Shown: positions 4,250 through 7,090 of the stretch, piece after piece
Layout: each line of letters starts with the position of its first letter
How positions within the stretch are numbered: the stretch's first letter is position 1
Source: a bacterium
GTDB lineage: Bacteria > Planctomycetota > Phycisphaerae > Phycisphaerales > UBA1924
Assembly (NCBI GenBank): GCA_002401225.1
Contig: NVSM01000011.1
Span: 5,825 to 12,914 of the forward strand
Direction: 5' to 3'
Length of the DNA stretch: 7,090 nt
Position numbers and translations under genes: made by a program
The notes under the pieces: generated by a model
Seen by the model: only the letters and a program-made list of their open reading frames with translations
Databases searched by the model: none
Told to the model about the DNA's origin: nothing

Positions 4250-6766
4250 ATGAAAAACCAATACACCCGTTCAACGCAACGCATGCTCGCAGCCGCGGCA
4301 ACTTGCATCACCGGATTTGCGATCTCTGCTCATGGGCAAGTGGTCGAGAGCAGCAACAAGCTTTTGGCCAATGACACGCCTCGGGCTGCGGAGTTTGGGA
4401 AAGCGGTCGCGATCGACAACGGGATCATTGCTGTCGGTGCTTGGATAAGCAATGAGATCGGCATCAACTCTGGATCAGCTTATTTGTTCGATTCGGCGAC
4501 TGGCAATCAGATTCTTAAGCTCGTACCAGATGATGGAGCCCAAAGCGATCGATTCGGAGTATCAATCGCCCTTGATAACGGGCTCGTTGCCGTCGGCGCA
4601 TTCGGAAATGAAAGTATCGGTGCTGTCTATATATTCGAGAGCACCACCGGCACGCAACTCCTCAAGCTCACGCCTGATGATGGAATGGAATTTGATCAGT
4701 TTGGAATTTCTGTCGCCATGAGTAATGGTATCGTGGCTGTTGGATCGATCAATGCTGACTTTACCGAGTTCGCGAGCGTCATTGCGAACACGGGCGCGGT
4801 GTATCTCTTTGATATTTCGACTGGCGAACAACTTGATAAGCTCCACGCGGATGACCGTTGGTTTAACGAACAGTTTGGGTTCTCCGTCGCGATCGAAAAC
4901 AACACACTCATCGTTGGAGCAAACGAAGACTCCAATGAGCATGGATCCGATGCTGGCTCAGCGTACATCTTTGATCTCACAACAGGGCTCCAAACCGCCA
5001 AGCTTTTGGCCAGTGATGGGCACAGCGATGATGAGTTCGGCGGGGAAGTGAAGATCGACAATGGAATTATTGCGATTGGAGCAAGACATCATTCGACACC
5101 AAATGCCTTTCGAGGCGGGGCGACCTATCTCTTCGATGCCAAGAGTGGAATAGAACTCAGCAAACTTGTCCCAGATGATCTCGGCGACTTCAACCATGTC
5201 TGGGGCGAGTCTTTCGGTAACTCAATCGATATGAACAACGGCATTATTGCGATTGGATCTCTCACTGATGACGACCAAGGCCAAGACTCTGGCTCGGCCT
5301 ATCTCTTTGATATTGCGACTGGTGAGCAGCTACAAAAACTACTTCCTGACCACGGGCATGCGGACGCATTCTTTGGTGCTTCGATCGCACTCGACAACGG
5401 CATTGTTGTTTCAGGTTCGCGATGGGATAACTTCTATGGCCCTCGCAACGGTGCTGCATATGTATTTGAAGTCGAAACTGGTATTCAAATAAACGATCTC
5501 TACCCGAACGATCGCCCGGTTGATGATCTTCTTGGGCATGCTGTCGCGATTGAAAATAACATCGTCGCAGTCGGCGCGATTGACGATGACGACAGTGCAA
5601 CAGATTCGGGCTCGGTGTATCTCTTTGATCGCACAACCGGCAATATGCTTCACAAACTCCTTCCCGCAGATGGACAGGCGGACGATTTCTTTGGTTGGGC
5701 ACTCGACATTGACAACGGCATCGTGGTTGTTGGATCTCGGGGCGACGATGACAATGGCACGAACTCTGGATCGGTATATCTCTTTGACGCCGACACCGGA
5801 ACCCAGCTTCACAAGCTCAGCCCGTCTGATGGTGCTTTCTTAGGTTTTTTCGGCTGGTCGGTCGCGATCGAAAACAATATCGTCGCGGTCGGATCCTTCG
5901 GCGATGATGACAATGGCTTCTTTGCCGGGGCCGTGTACTTATTCGATACGATCTCCGGGGCACAAATCATGAAGTTGCTCCCCAACGACGGCGCACCCAA
6001 TGCTTCGTTTGGGCAAGCCGTCGACATCAACAATGGGATCGTCGCAGTTGGCGCGTGGGGCGACAATGAGAATGGATCAGGATCTGGGGCGGCATACCTC
6101 TTCGATGCTGCGACCGGGACACAACTGGCCAAACTCCTCCCAGACGACGCCAGCCCAGATGACCAGTTCGGCAACTCGATCTCGCTTTCTAACGGGCTTG
6201 TCGCGGTCGGCTCATGGCTCGATGACGACTTTGGAATCGATTCGGGCGCAGTGTATCTTTTCGATACCGCTGGCATACAGCTTGCCAAGATCTTACCGGA
6301 TGACGGATCTACCGAAGACCTTTTCGGGGCATCCGTTTCGATAGATGACAATCTTCTTGTTGTTGGTGCATACCAAGATGACGACTCCGCATTCGAAACT
6401 GGTTCGGCCTATGCCTTTAATGCAAGCACCGGCGAACAGACCGCCAAGCTGCTCGCCCGCGATCGTCAGGGCGGCGACGAGTTCGGTTTCTCGATCGACA
6501 TCGACCAAGGAATCGCCGTGGTGGGTGCCCACAGGACAGATGATAACGGCACAGAATCTGGATCGGCATACCTCTTTGATGTCAACGAGATCACATGCCC
6601 TGCGGATATCAACAACGATGGAGAAATGAACTTCTTCGACATCTCCGCATATCTGACAGCTTTCTCTACAGGCAACTTAGCTATTGCAGATTTCAACAGC
6701 GATGGTGTTCTCAACGCTTTCGATATTTCCGCATTCCTTGGCAGCTTTGCTGCTGGCTGTCAATAA
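4250..6766 (+). CDS. Secreted FG-GAP repeat protein with C-terminal GC-type dockerin-like tail
   Basis: An 838-residue exported protein. Residues 1-29 are a Sec signal peptide: basic start (MKNQYTRSTQR), hydrophobic core (MLAAAATCITGFAIS) and a probable cut after AHG (27-29). Fourteen FG-GAP-like repeats begin at residues 49, 102, 151, 209, 263, 322, 375, 428, 481, 534, 587, 640, 692 and 745. Each runs roughly FGxSVAIDNGIVAVGA, then an acidic DDDNG-type loop, then SGSAYLFD, then TGxQLxKLLPDDG. Residues 783-837 form a dockerin-like module. FG-GAP repeats are known as beta-propeller blades with calcium-binding loops, so two seven-bladed propellers would fit the count. No catalytic residues are recognisable; a surface, adhesion or binding role is inference only. 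The frame is open back to a TTG at 4199, but that start overlaps the promoter region, lacks a ribosome binding site and would put 17 residues before the signal peptide, so ATG 4250 is preferred. A paralogue starts 31 bases downstream. Confidence 0.87.
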   Translation: MKNQYTRSTQRMLAAAATCITGFAISAHGQVVESSNKLLANDTPRAAEFGKAVAIDNGIIAVGAWISNEIGINSGSAYLFDSATGNQILKLVPDDGAQSDRFGVSIALDNGLVAVGAFGNESIGAVYIFESTTGTQLLKLTPDDGMEFDQFGISVAMSNGIVAVGSINADFTEFASVIANTGAVYLFDISTGEQLDKLHADDRWFNEQFGFSVAIENNTLIVGANEDSNEHGSDAGSAYIFDLTTGLQTAKLLASDGHSDDEFGGEVKIDNGIIAIGARHHSTPNAFRGGATYLFDAKSGIELSKLVPDDLGDFNHVWGESFGNSIDMNNGIIAIGSLTDDDQGQDSGSAYLFDIATGEQLQKLLPDHGHADAFFGASIALDNGIVVSGSRWDNFYGPRNGAAYVFEVETGIQINDLYPNDRPVDDLLGHAVAIENNIVAVGAIDDDDSATDSGSVYLFDRTTGNMLHKLLPADGQADDFFGWALDIDNGIVVVGSRGDDDNGTNSGSVYLFDADTGTQLHKLSPSDGAFLGFFGWSVAIENNIVAVGSFGDDDNGFFAGAVYLFDTISGAQIMKLLPNDGAPNASFGQAVDINNGIVAVGAWGDNENGSGSGAAYLFDAATGTQLAKLLPDDASPDDQFGNSISLSNGLVAVGSWLDDDFGIDSGAVYLFDTAGIQLAKILPDDGSTEDLFGASVSIDDNLLVVGAYQDDDSAFETGSAYAFNASTGEQTAKLLARDRQGGDEFGFSIDIDQGIAVVGAHRTDDNGTESGSAYLFDVNEITCPADINNDGEMNFFDISAYLTAFSTGNLAIADFNSDGVLNAFDISAFLGSFAAGCQ
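4394..6595 (+). repeat. Fourteen FG-GAP-like coding repeats, mostly 53 residues (159 bp) each
   Basis: Aligning the FG dipeptide that opens each unit gives spacings of 53, 49, 58, 54, 59, 53, 53, 53, 53, 53, 53, 52 and 53 residues. The eighth unit opens with LG. Units 2, 3, 4 and 5 carry insertions or deletions, mainly in the acidic loop between VGA and AYLFD or at the unit end. The 52-residue unit 12 lacks one residue in its TG loop (FDTAGIQL where others have FDxATGTQL). The strand-forming positions are strongly conserved in protein, while the codons differ between units apart from short shared stretches around TATCTCTTTGAT. This indicates old duplications under protein-level selection. The last unit stops after AYLFDVN and lacks its TG-KL half, as if closing into the dockerin-like tail. 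Confidence 0.85.
6596..6760 (+). other. GC-type dockerin-like domain (two calcium-loop repeats between terminal cysteines)
   Basis: Residues 783-837 of the protein above. The module opens CPADINNDGEMNFFDISAYL, continues with an Ala/Ser/Gly linker, and repeats as ADFNSDGVLNAFDISAFL before ending GSFAAGC. Each half has a D-x-N-x-D-G calcium-loop pattern followed by a short helix, as in dockerin type I repeats. A cysteine at each end (783 and 837) could form a disulfide that clasps the two loops. From memory this module is widespread at the C-termini of secreted Phycisphaerales proteins and is thought to be an anchor or sorting tail. No cohesin partner is visible in the window. Confidence 0.8.
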
Positions 6767-6785
6767 ACACACATGCTAATCTGAT

Positions 6786-6789
6786 AGGA
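6786..6789 (+). promoter_or_regulatory. Ribosome binding site AGGA for the downstream FG-GAP paralogue
   Basis: AGGA lies 8 bases before ATG 6798 and supports that start. The spacer 6767-6797 between the two FG-GAP genes has no hairpin with a T-run and no clear promoter, so co-transcription with the upstream gene is likely. Confidence 0.55.
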
Positions 6790-6797
6790 ATCCACTC

Positions 6798-7090
6798 ATG
6801 TCACCTCTTGCTTGTCGATCAAAATGTGTTCTTCTCGCTGCGATTGTGCTTTGTACGCAGACGGCTGCACAAGTCTCGGTAAGCGGGGCACGGTTCACAT
6901 CCGATAGCGGCCAACTAGGCAAGGAGTTCGGGATATCGGCCGCCTTACATAACGGCATCTTTGTTGCTGGTGCCCCAAGAGATGATCAGATTTTTATCCA
7001 AGGTGGCGCAGCCTATATCTTTGCCAGCGATGGAACCCAACTCTTCAAGTTGCAGGCTAATGACATGCTGTCCGTTCATCACTTTGGCAG
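6798..7090 (+). CDS. Second secreted FG-GAP repeat protein, N-terminal part (3' end outside window)
   Basis: Ninety-seven complete codons are visible before the window ends without a stop. The start has a good ribosome binding site. Residues 1-24 look like a Sec signal peptide: MSPLACRSK, then the hydrophobic CVLLAAIVLC, then TQTAA with a probable cut before Gln25. An IVLC stretch resembles a lipobox but has Leu where Gly, Ala or Ser is needed. The mature part contains one full FG-GAP-like unit: FGISAALHNGIFVAGA (44-59), an acidic loop RDDQ, GGAAYIFASDGTQLFKLQAND (69-89), and the next FG at 96. The 52-residue spacing matches the upstream protein, and the order of elements is the same. It is therefore a tandem paralogue, although the two signal peptides and the spacer differ completely. 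Whether it ends in the same dockerin-like tail cannot be seen. Function is unknown. Confidence 0.85.
   Translation, partial: MSPLACRSKCVLLAAIVLCTQTAAQVSVSGARFTSDSGQLGKEFGISAALHNGIFVAGAPRDDQIFIQGGAAYIFASDGTQLFKLQANDMLSVHHFG

Noticed and set aside
4394..6595. CRISPR array or DNA-level tandem repeat at 159-bp period
   Set aside because: The periodicity is in the protein; the codons differ between units and there are no short identical repeats with unique spacers.
6825..6854. Lipoprotein signal in the second FG-GAP protein (IVLC)
   Set aside because: The residue before Cys is Leu, not Gly, Ala or Ser, and a normal signal peptidase I site (TAA before Gln) follows a few residues later.
1..7090. 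Frequent GATCG/CGATC/TCGAT strings across the window
   Set aside because: They occur in all genes and reading directions and are explained by frequent Asp, Ile and Ser codons. I could not compute an expectation, so no claim of a signal is made.

Overview
The window suggests a planctomycete of the Phycisphaerae/Phycisphaerales type. The strongest clue is the C-terminal module of the long secreted protein: a Cys-Pro-Ala-Asp opening, two Asp/Asn-rich dockerin-like calcium loops each followed by a Phe-Asp-Ile-Ser-Ala segment, and an Ala-Gly-Cys ending. From memory this is the 'GC-type dockerin' that is very common in Phycisphaerales secretomes. A futalosine-pathway menaquinone gene, a TonB-like protein with a long Pro/Glu linker and mostly weak Shine-Dalgarno signals fit the same picture. 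The assignment is inference; no marker gene or rRNA is present.

Layout. (1) 1-438, plus strand: the 3' part of mqnC (menaquinone biosynthesis), cut by the window edge. (2) 3208-439, minus strand: a tightly packed three-gene operon of a membrane-associated family 2 glycosyltransferase, an ExbD/TolR-type proton-channel subunit and a TonB-like energy transducer. The genes are joined by TGATG and ATGA stop/start overlaps. The operon's last stop codon touches the mqnC stop codon with no base between. (3) 3209-3260: a 52-bp divergent spacer. (4) 3261-4055, plus strand: nnrE, NAD(P)H-hydrate epimerase (metabolite repair). (5) 4056-4249: the only sizeable non-coding region, with a duplicated GGCC-N6-GGCC motif and a candidate promoter. 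(6) 4250-6766, plus strand: an 838-residue secreted protein made of 14 FG-GAP-like repeats plus the dockerin-like tail. (7) 6798-7090, plus strand: the start of a second secreted FG-GAP-like protein, running off the window and so a tandem paralogue of the first.

How the parts relate. The minus-strand operon links an envelope glycosyltransferase to two of the three parts of a TonB-ExbB-ExbD energy-transfer system; no ExbB/MotA-type gene is visible beside them. The two FG-GAP genes look like one secreted-protein operon, separated by 31 bp with a good ribosome binding site and no terminator. mqnC and nnrE are housekeeping genes with no evident functional link to their neighbours. The least ordinary material is the 14-repeat protein with its near-constant 53-residue period, its tandem partner, and the paired GGCC motif upstream of them. 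No tRNA, rRNA, CRISPR array, insertion sequence or phage gene was seen.
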